From Alienimonas californiensis (lineage in GTDB: Bacteria > Planctomycetota > Planctomycetia > Planctomycetales > Planctomycetaceae), in assembly GCF_007743815.1 (NCBI RefSeq), contig NZ_CP036265.1, positions 5,091,823 through 5,155,822 on the forward strand: a stretch of 64,000 nt of DNA, in the 5' to 3' direction. A model generated the notes under the pieces. The model was given only the letters and a program-made list of their open reading frames with translations. It was not told the DNA's origin and did not search any database. A program made the translations under genes and the position numbers. How positions within the stretch are numbered: the stretch's first letter is position 1; the number at the start of each line of letters is the position of its first letter. Below are positions 14,289 through 24,192 of the stretch, piece after piece.

Positions 14289-17200
14289 TTGAAGGTTCGG
14301 ATTTTCGCCCTGGCCAAAGAGCTGGGGATGGACAGCAAGGAACTCTTCGAACACGCGGCGGAGGCCGGCGTGAAGGTGAAGAACAACGCGCTGGCCAGCG
14401 TGTCCGAAGCGGAGCGGGACGTGATCCTCGCTCATATCAGCGGCGAAGGCGGGGCGGGGTCCAACGGCAAGGCGGCGAAGAAAGCCGCCAAGAAAGCCCC
14501 GGAACCCCCCAAGCCCGCGGCAGCGGCCCCGGTCCGCCCGCAGCGCCCGGTCGAGACGAAGATTCGCACCGTCGGCGGCCCTGCCAAGAACGAACGTCGG
14601 ACCGACGTCGCCGACCATCCCGAGCCGGAGCCGGAACCCGAACCGGTCGCGGTGGAGGAAGCCGCCCCCGAGCTGGAACTGGAATCGGCGCCGCAAGTCG
14701 AGGCGGAGGCGCAACCGGCTGAGCCCGCCGCGGAGGAACCGTCCGCCAAGTCTCAGGATCCGCAGCGGCCGCAGACCCGTGCGGAGCGAATCGCCGCGAT
14801 GCGACCCGTTCGTCCGGTCTCCGGCGGCGGCCGTTCCGTCCGGACGCTGGGCGCCGGCGGTCCCGCGAAGCCGGCGGCGAAGCCCGCCGGCGCCGCCCCG
14901 ACGCCCCCGCCGGTCGCCAAACCGGCGGCGCCCCCCGCCCCGTCGACGTCCGCCAAGCCCGCCCCCGCCGCGCAGCCGGCCCAGCGGCCTGACAAGCCCC
15001 TGCCCGCCGCCGTCGCCGAGAGCGCCCGCCCCGCGGCTGAGGCCCCGGCGGCCAAGCCCGCCCCGGCCTCCCCGGCGACTCCGCCGGCCACGAAGGCGTC
15101 CGCCGACGAACCGGCCAACTCCGCCGCCCCGCAGCGGCCCGTCAAGGCGGCCGGCTCCCTCCGCGACCGCATGCGGGCCGGCGGGCCGCGGGAGATGACG
15201 GCGATCGGCGTCGTCCAGACCACCAAAAAGCAGCGCGAGAAGAAGCGCCCGCAGATCGCCCGCCCGGCGGTCGCCGCCCCGCCGGAGCCGCCCTCGCCGG
15301 TGCGTCCCGGCAGCAAGGGGAAAGGCAAGGCTCCCGACGAGCCGAAGGCCCAGAAGCCGGACGTCAAACTGACCGCCGCGATGATGGGCGGCGAGAGCCC
15401 GCTGTCCCAGCACGTTCGCGGCATTGCCACCGGCCAGCGGAAGAGCGCCCTCAGCCGGGGCGTCGCCGGTAAGGCCGACGCCAAGAGCCTGCTGGAACAG
15501 CGCCGGATCGAACAGCTCAAGCGGGTCGAGGACCAGCGCCGTCGGCGTCGTCCCCGTCCCGGCGGCGGCTTCCCGCCCGGCATGCGTCGCCGCGGTCGCA
15601 GCCGCAGCAAGGGTCCGGTCGAGTACGGGAACGAAGCCGTCGTCGAGGCGCCGATCACGGTCCGCAGCCTTTCCGAAGGCATGGGCCGCCCGGCGAACAG
15701 CATCCTCCAGGTGCTGTTCAAGGCCGGCCGCATGGCCACGATGAACGATTCCCTCACCGAGGAGGAGGCGCTGGAGATCGCGCTGGAACTCGGCGTGGAA
15801 CTCGAGATCAAGAGCGGTCGCGACCTGGAGGCGGAGCTCGAAGAACTCCTCGAGATCGACGAGGACGAAGCGGGCCTGGCCCTCCGGCCGCCGGTCGTCA
15901 CGATCCTCGGCCACGTCGACCACGGCAAAACGACGATGGTCGACCGGCTCCGCAGCGGGAACACCGCCGCCGGTGAGGCCGGTGGGATCACCCAGCACAT
16001 CGCCGCTTACCAGGTGATGCACAACGGCAAGGCGGTCACCTTCGTGGACACCCCCGGTCACGCCGCCTTCGGCGAGATGCGGGCCCGCGGGGCGAACGTC
16101 ACGGACCTTGTGATCCTCGTCGTCGCCGCCGACGACGGCGTGATGCCGCAGACCGAGGAGGCCATCTCCCACGCCAAAGCGGCGGAGGTGCCGATGATTG
16201 TCGCCCTCAACAAGATCGACCTGCCCGGCGTCGACGAGCAGAAAACCCTGCAGGGCCTCGCCCAGCAGAACGTGCTCCCGGCGGAGTGGGGCGGCGACGT
16301 GGAAGTCGTCCGCACCTCCGGCGAGACCGGTCAGGGCCTGGACGAACTGCTGGAGACGATCCAGCTCACGGCCGAACTGAACGAGTACAAGGCGAACCCG
16401 GACCGCGACGCGGTCGGCACCTGTCTGGAGGCCTTCCGCAACGAGGGCCGCGGGCCGGTGAGCTGGTTCATCGTCCAGAACGGCACGCTGAAGGTCGGCG
16501 ACGTGGTTCTGTGCGGCAGCGCCTACGGCAAGGTCCGGGCGATGTACGACGACCGCGACAACCCGATCAAGAAGGCCGGCCCCAGCATGCCGGTGAAGGT
16601 GTCGGGCCTGGACGAGGTGCCCGCGGCCGGCGCTCACTTCTTCGTGTTGAAGAGCCTCGAGGACGCCCGCGAGCTGGCCGAGCAACGCAAGTTCGCCGGT
16701 CGCAGCGAGGAGCTGGCCAGCATGAACCAGCGCCCGCAGACCTTCGACGAGATCATGGCCGCCGCTCGCGGCGAGGCGGAAACGACCGACCTGCCCCTGA
16801 TCCTCAAGGCCGACACCCCGGGCTCCCTGCAGGCCCTCAAGGCCGAGCTGCTGAACCTGGACAACCCCGAGGTCCGCGTGCGGCTCAAGCACAGCGGCGT
16901 CGGCCCGGTCAACGAGTCGGACGTGCGTCTGGCCGACACTGCCGCGGCGGTGATCATCGCCTTCCACACCGAGACCGACCCGCGGGCGGAGCAGCTCGCC
17001 GATCAGGAAGGCGTGGAGATCCGCGACTACCAGATCATCTACGAGGTGATCGACGACATCCGCAGCGAGCTGGAAGGCTTGCTCAAGCCGGAGCAGCGGG
17101 AGATTCCCACCGGTCGCGCCTTGGTGTTGGCCACCTTCAAGACCAGCAAGTTCGGCACGATCGCCGGTTGCCGGGTGTTGGGCGGCACGATCGCCCGGGA

Positions 17201-17540
17201 CCACCGCTGCCGCGTGGTCCGCGATCAGGAGATCATCGGGGACTACGACATCGCCTCGCTCCGCCGCGAGAAGGACGACGTGAAGGAGATCCGCGAGGGC
17301 TTCGAGTGCGGCATCCGGCTGAAGCGGTTCAACGACGTCCGCGAGGGCGACCTGCTGGAGGCCTACCGCGTCGAGGAGGTGAAGCGGACGCTCGAACAGG
17401 CCGAGGCCGAGGCGAAAGCCGCGGAACAGGCCCGCGAACTGGCCGCATTGGAGGCGGAGGCCCTCGGCGAGGACGCCCCGGAGAACCCGGACGCGCCCAA
17501 ACCGGTCGTGCGGCAGTTCCGCGGCCGTCGCGGCCGGTAA
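14289..17540 (+). CDS. infB: Translation initiation factor IF-2
   Basis: A 1083-residue IF-2, the GTPase that brings fMet-tRNA to the 30S subunit. The start is TTG at 14289: the Shine-Dalgarno GAGAGG (14278-14283) lies 5 bases before it and the protein then begins (M)[18 protein letters not shown], the family N-terminus. A GTG at 14268 has no such site. After the small N-domain comes a very long Ala/Pro/Lys-rich linker (about residues 55-430), then the G domain with GHVDHGKT (541-548), DTPGH (about 587) and NKID (about 640), followed by domains II, III and the fMet-binding C-terminal domain. The end is a helical, Glu/Ala-rich tail and a basic RGRRGR. It lies between nusA and rbfA, probably in one operon. 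Confidence 0.97.
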   Translation: MKVRIFALAKELGMDSKELFEHAAEAGVKVKNNALASVSEAERDVILAHISGEGGAGSNGKAAKKAAKKAPEPPKPAAAAPVRPQRPVETKIRTVGGPAKNERRTDVADHPEPEPEPEPVAVEEAAPELELESAPQVEAEAQPAEPAAEEPSAKSQDPQRPQTRAERIAAMRPVRPVSGGGRSVRTLGAGGPAKPAAKPAGAAPTPPPVAKPAAPPAPSTSAKPAPAAQPAQRPDKPLPAAVAESARPAAEAPAAKPAPASPATPPATKASADEPANSAAPQRPVKAAGSLRDRMRAGGPREMTAIGVVQTTKKQREKKRPQIARPAVAAPPEPPSPVRPGSKGKGKAPDEPKAQKPDVKLTAAMMGGESPLSQHVRGIATGQRKSALSRGVAGKADAKSLLEQRRIEQLKRVEDQRRRRRPRPGGGFPPGMRRRGRSRSKGPVEYGNEAVVEAPITVRSLSEGMGRPANSILQVLFKAGRMATMNDSLTEEEALEIALELGVELEIKSGRDLEAELEELLEIDEDEAGLALRPPVVTILGHVDHGKTTMVDRLRSGNTAAGEAGGITQHIAAYQVMHNGKAVTFVDTPGHAAFGEMRARGANVTDLVILVVAADDGVMPQTEEAISHAKAAEVPMIVALNKIDLPGVDEQKTLQGLAQQNVLPAEWGGDVEVVRTSGETGQGLDELLETIQLTAELNEYKANPDRDAVGTCLEAFRNEGRGPVSWFIVQNGTLKVGDVVLCGSAYGKVRAMYDDRDNPIKKAGPSMPVKVSGLDEVPAAGAHFFVLKSLEDARELAEQRKFAGRSEELASMNQRPQTFDEIMAAARGEAETTDLPLILKADTPGSLQALKAELLNLDNPEVRVRLKHSGVGPVNESDVRLADTAAAVIIAFHTETDPRAEQLADQEGVEIRDYQIIYEVIDDIRSELEGLLKPEQREIPTGRALVLATFKTSKFGTIAGCRVLGGTIARDHRCRVVRDQEIIGDYDIASLRREKDDVKEIREGFECGIRLKRFNDVREGDLLEAYRVEEVKRTLEQAEAEAKAAEQARELAALEAEALGEDAPENPDAPKPVVRQFRGRRGR

Positions 17541-17627
17541 GTCTTACTTCCGTTGCGTGAAGGCCCGGCCGGGCCTCCGCGTTCAGATCCTCCCTCTACC
17601 ACCTCTTTCCACCCCCTCCCCCCCGCG

Positions 17628-18332
17628 TTGGCGAAGTCTCGTAAACTGGCAAAGCTGAACCGGGCGATCCGGGAGGTGGTCAGCACGCAGGTGCTGTTCA
17701 ACATCCGCGACCCGCGGGTGCGGGGCGTGACGGTGCTGGACGCCGATATCGCCCCGGACGGCCGCACCGCCAAGGTCTACGTCACCGTGCTCGGCGACGA
17801 AGAGGCGGAAACGCGGGCCTTGGAGGGGCTGGACAGCGCCAAGGGGTTCTTCCAGGCGAAGATCGCGGAGCGTCTGGACACCCGCTACACGCCGGTGCTC
17901 ACGTTCCTGGCGGACGGCGGGGTGAAACGGAGCATCGAGATCAGCCGCTCGTTGCAGCAGGCGACCGGCCGCAGCCTCGCCGAACCCGATCCGCCGGCCC
18001 CCGAGCCGTTCGACTTCAAACAGGCCGCGAACCGGCCGACCGACTCTGGGAAGACGTCGGACTCCGGCGAGGACCCGGACGGCGCCGCCGGCAAGCCCCG
18101 CGACGTGTTCGCCCTGCCGGACCCGACGTCCCCGATGGAGCCGCCCCCGCCGCCGGATCGGCCGGACGGCGAGTACACCCCGCCCTCCCCCGTCGCCCGG
18201 CCGCCGCGGGCCGATCGGCCCGCCGGCGGCGCCAGGCCCGCTTCGTCCGAGCCCGGTTCGCCCGGCACTGATTCGACCGGATCTGATTCGCCCGGTTCCG
18301 ATTCGACTGAGCCCGGCCCGCCGGCGCCGTAG
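17628..18332 (+). CDS. rbfA: Ribosome-binding factor A with a long Pro/Ser tail
   Basis: The first 120 residues are RbfA, the KH-fold 30S maturation factor: AKSRKLAKLNRAIREVVSTQ, DPRVRGVTVLDADI, AKVYVTVLGD, LDTRYTPVLTFLAD. About 110 more residues follow (total 234), mostly Pro, Asp, Ser and Gly with repeats of GSDS, predicted disordered and not part of the family. The TTG at 17628 gives the conserved N-terminus; the open frame continues upstream only into intergenic sequence. No clear Shine-Dalgarno is visible. Third gene of the nusA-infB-rbfA group, 87 bp after infB. Confidence 0.9.
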   Translation: MAKSRKLAKLNRAIREVVSTQVLFNIRDPRVRGVTVLDADIAPDGRTAKVYVTVLGDEEAETRALEGLDSAKGFFQAKIAERLDTRYTPVLTFLADGGVKRSIEISRSLQQATGRSLAEPDPPAPEPFDFKQAANRPTDSGKTSDSGEDPDGAAGKPRDVFALPDPTSPMEPPPPPDRPDGEYTPPSPVARPPRADRPAGGARPASSEPGSPGTDSTGSDSPGSDSTEPGPPAP

Positions 18333-18424
18333 ATCGCTGATCGCCCCCGCCGCCGGCGTCGGGGCCCTCCCCCCACCCGTCGGCCCGCCCGCCGCGCCCA
18401 CCCACCGACCAAGAGGCTTCGCTG

Positions 18425-19423
18425 ATGAAGGCGTCCGACCGTCAGGAACTGGCGAAGACAATTACCCCGCCGCTGCAGAAAGAATACGGCCCGCCGCCCC
18501 CGGAGGCGGATCGGCCGGTGCTGGAAACGCTGATCTTCAGCGTTCTGCTGGAAGACCTGCCGCTGGAGACTGCGGAGCAGGCGTACGAGTCGCTGACCAC
18601 CGCCTTCTTCGACCTGAACGAGATCCGCGTCTCGACGATCGCGGAGATCTCCGCCACCCTGAAGGGCCTTCCGCGGCCGGAGTTACGGGCGCACCGGATT
18701 CGCACCGTGCTGCAAACGGTGTTCGAGGACGGCTACACCTTCACGCTGGAGCCGATCCGCAAGAAGACCCTGGAGCAGGCCCAGAAAACGCTGGAGGGCA
18801 TCCGCGACCTCTCCACCTTCAGCCGCCAGTACACCCTGCAACACGCCCTCAGCGGGCACGCGGTGCCGGTGGACGGCACGACCGGGCGGGCGGCGGTCTG
18901 GCTGGGACTGGCCGAGGGCGACGAGGAGACCGGCGGCATCGACGAGGAGGCGATCGCCGACGCCCTCAAGAGCGCCATCCGCAAGGCGGACGCTCCGGAG
19001 TTCAATCACCTGCTGCGGGCCTTCGCCACGGACGAACGCTTCAAGGACCTGTTCGGTAAGAAGTGGTCGATCCCCGAGGGCGGCTACGACCCGGCGGACG
19101 CCGCTGCACGCTTGAAAAAGACGCTCGCGGACCCCTCCGCCGGACTGCCGCCGGCGAAGAAGAAGGCGGCCAAGCCCAAGGCCGCCGCAAAGCCGAAGGC
19201 CGCCAAAACGCCGGCCGACGACGCGGACGACGCGGACGACGCGGCGAAGACGTCCGACGCCCAGGGCGAAGAGGCCAAATCGGCTGACGCCAAATCGGCT
19301 GACGCCAAATCGGCCGGGACGAAAACGAGCGGGGGCAAGACGGCAGCGAAGTCGTCAAAATCCCCCGCGAAGGCGGCGAAGAAGTCGGCGAAGGGCGCCG
19401 CCAAATCGTCCGCCAAAAGCTGA
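18425..19423 (+). CDS. Divergent endonuclease III-like (HhH-GPD fold) protein with histone H1-like tail
   Basis: In this 332-residue protein, residues about 30-200 resemble the helical endonuclease III fold (ETLIFSVLLEDLPLETA, ELRAHRIRTVLQTVFE, HAVPVDGTTGRAAVWLGL). The Asp of VDGTTGR sits where EndoIII has its catalytic Asp. The helix-hairpin-helix LPGVGxKTA and its Lys are replaced by LSTFSRQYTLQHAL, and there are no FeS cysteines, so base-excision activity is doubtful. The last 90 residues are Lys/Ala/Ser-rich like histone H1 and contain three copies of AKSA(D/G). A DNA-binding or nucleoid role is an inference. AGAGG Shine-Dalgarno precedes the ATG at 18425. It lies 92 bp after rbfA. Confidence 0.6.
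   Translation: MKASDRQELAKTITPPLQKEYGPPPPEADRPVLETLIFSVLLEDLPLETAEQAYESLTTAFFDLNEIRVSTIAEISATLKGLPRPELRAHRIRTVLQTVFEDGYTFTLEPIRKKTLEQAQKTLEGIRDLSTFSRQYTLQHALSGHAVPVDGTTGRAAVWLGLAEGDEETGGIDEEAIADALKSAIRKADAPEFNHLLRAFATDERFKDLFGKKWSIPEGGYDPADAAARLKKTLADPSAGLPPAKKKAAKPKAAAKPKAAKTPADDADDADDAAKTSDAQGEEAKSADAKSADAKSAGTKTSGGKTAAKSSKSPAKAAKKSAKGAAKSSAKS
19274..19318 (+). repeat. Three tandem 15-bp repeats in the H1-like tail
   Basis: GCCAAATCGGCTGAC occurs twice in a row (19274-19288, 19289-19303), followed by a third copy differing at its end (19304-19318). Each encodes Ala-Lys-Ser-Ala-Asp/Gly. The repeat number is a likely site of slippage between strains. Confidence 0.9.
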
Positions 19424-19452
19424 CCCCGTCCGTTCCCCCGGGAGCCGCACCG

Positions 19453-21759
19453 ATGTCGACCGCTCGCCCCGCCGCCTCGCTGGCCGCGGCCCTGCTCTTC
19501 CTCGGTTCCGCGGCGTCCGGCCTGCGGGCTCAGGAGGCGCTGCCCGATCCGGCTCCGGCGACCGCCGCGACGCCCTCCCCGGCGGAGGCCGCCGCGGCCC
19601 TGACCGCCGGCCCGGCCGACGATCCCGCCGCCCCCGCCGAGCTGCTGCGGACCCGCGACGAGGCGGGCGACGCCGGCGTCGAGGCGACGGCCCACTTCCT
19701 CACCGGCCAGTTCCTGCTCCGCGACGGCGAGCCGGAGGCTGCGTTGGAGGCGTTCCTCGCCGCCCGCGAACTCACCCCGGACTCCGCCGAGGTGTTGCGG
19801 TCCGTGGTGGCCGTCGCCTTCGAACTGGGCCGGAACGAACTGGGTTCGGAGGTCGCCGCGGAGCTGTCGGATCGCCTGCCGAACGACTGGCAACTCGCCC
19901 GGACGCTGGCCCGATTGAAGCTCGGCGCCGGCGATGCGGCCGGGGCGCAGAAGTATCTGAAGCGGGCCGCCCTCTCGCCGGATCTGCCGAAGGTCGGGCC
20001 GGAGGCCGCCGAGGTGCTGCGGGGGTACGCGGTGCTCAGCGCCGGTTTGCAGCAGTTCGAGGACGCCGCCGAGGCCTACAGCCGCCTCCTCCCGCTGATG
20101 AGCGGCGCCGAGGGCGGCCTGGACTTCCGCACCCGCACCGCCCTGCTGAGCGACGCCCGCACCGCCCCGCTGGTCGCCGCCCGGATCCTGACCGGCGTCG
20201 GCCGGCCCGTTGATGCGGTGAAGGCGTTTCGCCTGGCGCTCACCCTGGAGGCCGGCGCCCCCGGCAGCGTGCTCGACACGCCGGAGGAGCCCGCCGCCCG
20301 CGTGCAACTGGCCACCGTGCTCATCGCGGCCGACCAGCCCGCGGAAGCCCTGGCGGAGATCGACCGCCTGCTGACCGACGTCCCCGCGGAGGCCTCCGAC
20401 GCGATCGCGGCCGCCGCGCTGGTGATCCAGAAGGCGTTGCAGGACCTGGACCGCAAGGGCGAGATCGTCGATCGGCTCACGGCGCTGCACGAGCAGTTCC
20501 CGGAGAACGTCGCGGTCGCGGTGAGCCTCGCCGCCGCCCGGGCCGACGCCGGCGATCTGGAGCGGGCCGAGGAGGAACTGGAAGCGCTGGTCGAGCAGGA
20601 GCCGACCGTCTGGCTGCCGCTGAGCACGGTCCGCCGGCTCCGCGGCGACGCCGTCGGCTGGCTGGACGCCGTCGCTCAGGCGAAGGCCGCGGGGCTCGAC
20701 AACACCGACCCCGAACCCGTCCGGGCCGCCCGGAACGAGACGTTCCGCGACGCCGTGCTGGAGGCCGTGCCCGTCGTCGATCCCACGCCGAAGGACCAGG
20801 ACGACGGCGGCGTCGCCCGCGCCAGGGAGATCACCCGGGCCCAACTCGCCGCGAGCGCCGGTCGGGCGGAAGAGGTCGAAGCCGGCCTCCGCAGCGCCTT
20901 GGAGCGGGAACGCAGCCGGCGGTTCGACGCGTACCTCACCCTCATCAGCGTGCTGAACGACTTGGAACAGGACGAACGGGCCGCGGCCGTGGCCGACGAG
21001 GCGCTGGCGGACGCGGGGCTGGACGACCCGGACCTCGGCGCCCGCCGGGCGGAGTTCCTGACGATCCGCGCCCAACTCCACCGGCAGGCCGGCGACACCG
21101 ACGCCGCCGTCGAGACCCTCCGAAAGGCCGAGGCGCTCACCCCGAAAAATCCGTTCTTCGCCTACCAGGCCGGGATCGCCCGCTTCGTCGACGGCGATTC
21201 CGACGCGGCGGAGGAGGAACTGGAACGGGCGCTGAAGCTCGCCGAGCCGCTGCCGGACGGCGGCGGGGAGCTCGGCAAACAGGTGCGTTCGCTCCTCTCC
21301 GCCCTGCTGGTTCGCAAGGGCGACTTCGAACGCGGCGCCGGCCTGCTCGAGGAGCAACTGCGGCTCACGCCGGACGATCCGGGGACGCTGAATGACCTCG
21401 GTTACCTGTGGGCGGATCGCGGGATGAACCTGCCGCGGGCGGAGCGGATGATCCGGGCCGCGGTCGCCGCGGAGCCGGACAACGCCGCCTACCTCGATTC
21501 GCTCGGCTGGGTGCTGCTGAAACGCGGCAAGCCGCAGGAGGCCCGGGAGCCGCTGGAGCGGGCCGGGAAGCTTTCCGTCGAACGCGGTCAGGAGGGCGAC
21601 GGCACGATCTGGAGCCACCTCGGCGACCTGTGGGCCGCGCTCAACGAACCGCAGCAGGCCCGCGACGCCTGGAAGGCGGCCCTCCAGCGGGCGAACACCG
21701 CGGAGGAGAAGGACGAGGAGCTGATCCGCTCCCTCAAGAAGAAGCTGGGTCGCGAGTGA
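19453..21759 (+). CDS. Secreted TPR protein (768 aa)
   Basis: It starts with a signal sequence (MSTARPAASLAAALLFLG, cleavage near ASGLRAQ) and then consists almost wholly of tetratricopeptide helices. The clearest are at about residues 70-110, 180-215, 265-300, 535-570 and 610-690 (for example LNDLGYLWADRG and YLDSLGWVLLKRG). The C-terminal TPRs with LGYLWADRG and SLGWV resemble lipid-anchored or envelope TPR proteins found near translation or export genes. No catalytic motif is visible. It follows the EndoIII-like gene by 29 bp and ends just before a hairpin (21772-21796). Role unknown, probably a periplasmic assembly scaffold. Confidence 0.85.
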   Translation: MSTARPAASLAAALLFLGSAASGLRAQEALPDPAPATAATPSPAEAAAALTAGPADDPAAPAELLRTRDEAGDAGVEATAHFLTGQFLLRDGEPEAALEAFLAARELTPDSAEVLRSVVAVAFELGRNELGSEVAAELSDRLPNDWQLARTLARLKLGAGDAAGAQKYLKRAALSPDLPKVGPEAAEVLRGYAVLSAGLQQFEDAAEAYSRLLPLMSGAEGGLDFRTRTALLSDARTAPLVAARILTGVGRPVDAVKAFRLALTLEAGAPGSVLDTPEEPAARVQLATVLIAADQPAEALAEIDRLLTDVPAEASDAIAAAALVIQKALQDLDRKGEIVDRLTALHEQFPENVAVAVSLAAARADAGDLERAEEELEALVEQEPTVWLPLSTVRRLRGDAVGWLDAVAQAKAAGLDNTDPEPVRAARNETFRDAVLEAVPVVDPTPKDQDDGGVARAREITRAQLAASAGRAEEVEAGLRSALERERSRRFDAYLTLISVLNDLEQDERAAAVADEALADAGLDDPDLGARRAEFLTIRAQLHRQAGDTDAAVETLRKAEALTPKNPFFAYQAGIARFVDGDSDAAEEELERALKLAEPLPDGGGELGKQVRSLLSALLVRKGDFERGAGLLEEQLRLTPDDPGTLNDLGYLWADRGMNLPRAERMIRAAVAAEPDNAAYLDSLGWVLLKRGKPQEAREPLERAGKLSVERGQEGDGTIWSHLGDLWAALNEPQQARDAWKAALQRANTAEEKDEELIRSLKKKLGRE

Positions 21760-21771
21760 CGCGTTTGAGTG

Positions 21772-21796
21772 AGCCGCTCTCTTCAAGAGAGCGGCT
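21772..21796 (+). terminator. Perfect 10-bp hairpin between the TPR gene and yebC
   Basis: AGCCGCTCTC (21772-21781), loop TTCAA and GAGAGCGGCT (21787-21796) form a perfect stem 12 nt past the TPR stop codon. No T-run follows (TAACGCGG), so it is a weak or factor-dependent terminator or a processing hairpin. Confidence 0.5.
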
Positions 21797-21866
21797 AACG
21801 CGGCCGCCCGCCGTTATCCTGCCCCGCCCCCCGTTCGACGTTCCGCTTTCGACCTCCCTCTCTGAA

Positions 21867-22622
21867 ATGGCCGGCCACTCCCACTGGGCGAATATCCAAC
21901 GATCCAAGGGGGCCGTGGATAAGAAGCGGGGCAAGCTGTTCGGCAAGTTGAGCCGGCTGATCATCGTCGCCGCCCGCAGCGGCGGGGCGGACCCGGACAT
22001 GAACCTCCGGCTGCGGTACGCGATCGACAAGGCGAAGGCCGTGTCGATGCCCAAGGACAACATCGAGCGGGCCGTCAAGAAGGGCGCCGGGGAACTCGGC
22101 ACCGGCGAGAGCTTCGACGAGGTAGTCTACGAGGGCTACGCCCCCGGCGGCGTCGCGGTGCTGTGCGAGATCCTCACGGACAACCGCAACCGGACCGCAG
22201 GCGAGATCCGCAAGGCCTTCGACCGCTTCGGCGGCAGCCTCGGCACGACCGGCTGCGTGGCTTACCTGTTCGATCAGAAGGGGGTGTTCACGATCCCCGC
22301 CTCGGCGACGGACGAGGAGACGCTGTTCGAAGTCGCCCTCGAAGCCGGCGCCGAGGACGTGAAGCGCGAGGGCAGCGGCGAGGAGGCGGTGTTCGAGGTC
22401 CTCTGCCCGCCGGCCGACTTCGACGCCGTCGCCGCCGCCCTGAGCGAAGCCGGCATCGAGCCGGACAACGCGGAAGTAACTCGCGTGCCGCAGAACTACA
22501 TCGACCTCGACGCCGACACCGCCGGCCAGGTGCTGCGGTTGATGGAGGAATTGGAGGACCACGACGACGTCCAATCTGTCTCCGCGAACTTCAACCTGCC
22601 CGACGGCTACGAAGTCGGGTGA
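21867..22622 (+). CDS. yebC: YebC/PmpR-family DNA-binding or translation-associated protein
   Basis: The 251-residue product has the hallmark start MAGHSHWANIQRSKGAVDKKRGKLF and the full three-domain TACO1/YebC length. Motifs seen include AKAVSMPKDNIERAVKKG, YEGYAPGGVA, DNRNRTAGEIRKAF and GCVAYLFDQKG. The family has been described as a transcriptional regulator (PmpR) and more recently as a factor easing ribosome stalling; which applies here is not visible. Its TGA overlaps the GTG of the next gene (GTGA), coupling it to a small membrane protein. In many bacteria yebC is beside ruvABC; here ruvB follows after four membrane-protein genes. Confidence 0.93.
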   Translation: MAGHSHWANIQRSKGAVDKKRGKLFGKLSRLIIVAARSGGADPDMNLRLRYAIDKAKAVSMPKDNIERAVKKGAGELGTGESFDEVVYEGYAPGGVAVLCEILTDNRNRTAGEIRKAFDRFGGSLGTTGCVAYLFDQKGVFTIPASATDEETLFEVALEAGAEDVKREGSGEEAVFEVLCPPADFDAVAAALSEAGIEPDNAEVTRVPQNYIDLDADTAGQVLRLMEELEDHDDVQSVSANFNLPDGYEVG

Positions 22623-22951
22623 GTGCCGCCGCCTTGGCGGACGGGCCGACCGACCTGACGCTCGGGACGCTACTGTCGGCGGCGTGGCGATTCGCGGACG
22701 GCGTGCGGGCCGAGGCGACGGCGGCGGGGCTGCTGGCCTACACGCTGCTCGCCTGGCCGCTCGGGCTGTTCCTGGGCGGCGCGCTGGTGGCGCCGAACTC
22801 GCCCGTGCCGTTCCTCACGCTGGAGGCGACGGTTCTGCTCAGGCCGTTCGCGACGCCGCTGGCGTTTCTGCTGCTCGCCCACGCCCACGACCGCATTGCC
22901 CGACTGGAGGGCGCCGCGGTCGAACCGGACGACGCGGCCCTGGCCGGCTGA
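22619..22951 (+). CDS. Small two-helix membrane protein, short member of the zinc-ribbon membrane family
   Basis: This 110-residue protein starts at GTG 22619, overlapping the yebC stop. It has two hydrophobic segments (about residues 35-58 and 72-88). Its beginning TDLTLGTLLSAAWRF and end FATPLAFLLLAHAHDRIARLEG match the start and end of the membrane domain of the next two proteins (VTLGSVWTAAFED and GLLLAHAYDRF). It therefore looks like a shortened paralog without the zinc ribbons and without the central helices. Function unknown. Confidence 0.7.
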   Translation: MSAAALADGPTDLTLGTLLSAAWRFADGVRAEATAAGLLAYTLLAWPLGLFLGGALVAPNSPVPFLTLEATVLLRPFATPLAFLLLAHAHDRIARLEGAAVEPDDAALAG

Positions 22952-23042
22952 ACCGCGTCGGTTGTGGCTGCGTTGTCAGTCGGGGATCGTGGCGGATTGC
23001 CGCATTCGCTCATTTCCCCGCCTCCCCGTCCGGCGCCGGCCG

Positions 23043-24161
23043 TTGACCTCCCCCAAAATCGAGTTTCACTGCGAAACGTGCGGGAAGTCGCTGCGCGCCC
23101 CGATCAGCAAGGCGGGAGCGGAGGCCGACTGCCCGCAGTGCGGCGATCGGGTGCGGGTGCCGAACGCCCCGCTGGCGGAGGATGGGGGCGACGACGACCG
23201 GGACGCCGCGATCCTCTGTCCGGTCTGCGGGGAACGGTCGAGCCCGGACGCCGTCGCCTGCCCCTCCTGCGGCGAGCTGCTGGGCGATTTGGGCGATCGC
23301 CCCGACGATCGTCTCCGGCACGAGGGACGCAGCGGACCGACGGAGGTGACGCTCGGCAGCGTGTGGACGGCGGCCTTCGAGGACTGGAAGGAGCACTTCG
23401 GCATCCTGCTGGCGTCCGTCCTGCTGGCCATCGCCATCTCGTTCGGGACGTTCTTCACGCTCTACATGGGGCTGGGGGTGGCGATGATCGTCGGCATGGC
23501 CGCGGCCGGCGGCGGCGGGGGGCCGCCGAATGAGGTCGTCATTGGGGTCATCATGGTCGGGTGGATGGTCCTGCTCTTCGTGGCGATCGTGGTGGTGAAC
23601 AGCTGGATGACGCTGGGGCTGGCCGGGCTGCATCTGGAAGCGGTCCGCGGCCGGCCGGAGTTGAGCACGCTGTTTCGCCCCCCGGGCATCTGGCGGATGA
23701 TGCTCTGCAGCGTGATCGTCGCCGTCTTCGCCTATGTGCTGGCGGCGATCCCGACGGTCGGGGCGATGTACCTGATCTTCGACGGCGCCGGCGGCGGTCC
23801 CCCGGGCGGCGGGATGATCGCGCTGATGCTATTGGGGTACCTCATTCCCGTGGCCGTGTACGGCGGGGTCTTCCTGCTGTTTTGGCCGGTGCCGTTCCTC
23901 TGCGTGGACCGGCCGGACGTGGGGCACGTCAAGCCGCTGTGGTGGAGCCTGAAGATGCCGGCCGGGTCGTGGGGCGGGCATCTGGCGGTCGGGGGCGCCG
24001 CGTACGGGCTCCTGTTCCTCGGGGCCCTGCCCTGCGGCGTCGGCCTGCCGTTCACCGGGCCGCTGGCCGGGTTGCTGCTCGCCCACGCCTACGACCGATT
24101 CGACCGTGCGGAGACCGACGCCCGCGGCCCCCGCGTGCTGGACCCCGAAGGGGTGATCTAG
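23043..24161 (+). CDS. Zinc-ribbon membrane protein, paralog A
   Basis: The 372-residue product has two N-terminal zinc ribbons: the first with CETCG and CPQCG (residues about 10-45), the second with CPVCG and CPSCG (about 60-90). A membrane domain with about six helices (100-350) follows, ending LLAHAYDRFDRAE. The ribbons would lie in the cytoplasm. I start at TTG 23043 because the first ribbon begins 7 residues later; the frame upstream is open but unlike protein. Similar proteins follow at 24193 and 25403. Function unknown; possible roles are membrane-stress sensing or polytopic assembly. Confidence 0.75.
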   Translation: MTSPKIEFHCETCGKSLRAPISKAGAEADCPQCGDRVRVPNAPLAEDGGDDDRDAAILCPVCGERSSPDAVACPSCGELLGDLGDRPDDRLRHEGRSGPTEVTLGSVWTAAFEDWKEHFGILLASVLLAIAISFGTFFTLYMGLGVAMIVGMAAAGGGGGPPNEVVIGVIMVGWMVLLFVAIVVVNSWMTLGLAGLHLEAVRGRPELSTLFRPPGIWRMMLCSVIVAVFAYVLAAIPTVGAMYLIFDGAGGGPPGGGMIALMLLGYLIPVAVYGGVFLLFWPVPFLCVDRPDVGHVKPLWWSLKMPAGSWGGHLAVGGAAYGLLFLGALPCGVGLPFTGPLAGLLLAHAYDRFDRAETDARGPRVLDPEGVI

Positions 24162-24192
24162 CGTTCCGCCGCCGTCCGGCTTACCTCCCGCC

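Noticed and set aside
14172-17204. 1010-codon open frame antisense to infB
   Set aside because: It is the mirror of a GC-rich coding sequence; the product is a low-complexity Arg/Gly/Leu/Val/Asp mixture without motifs, while infB is certain on the other strand.
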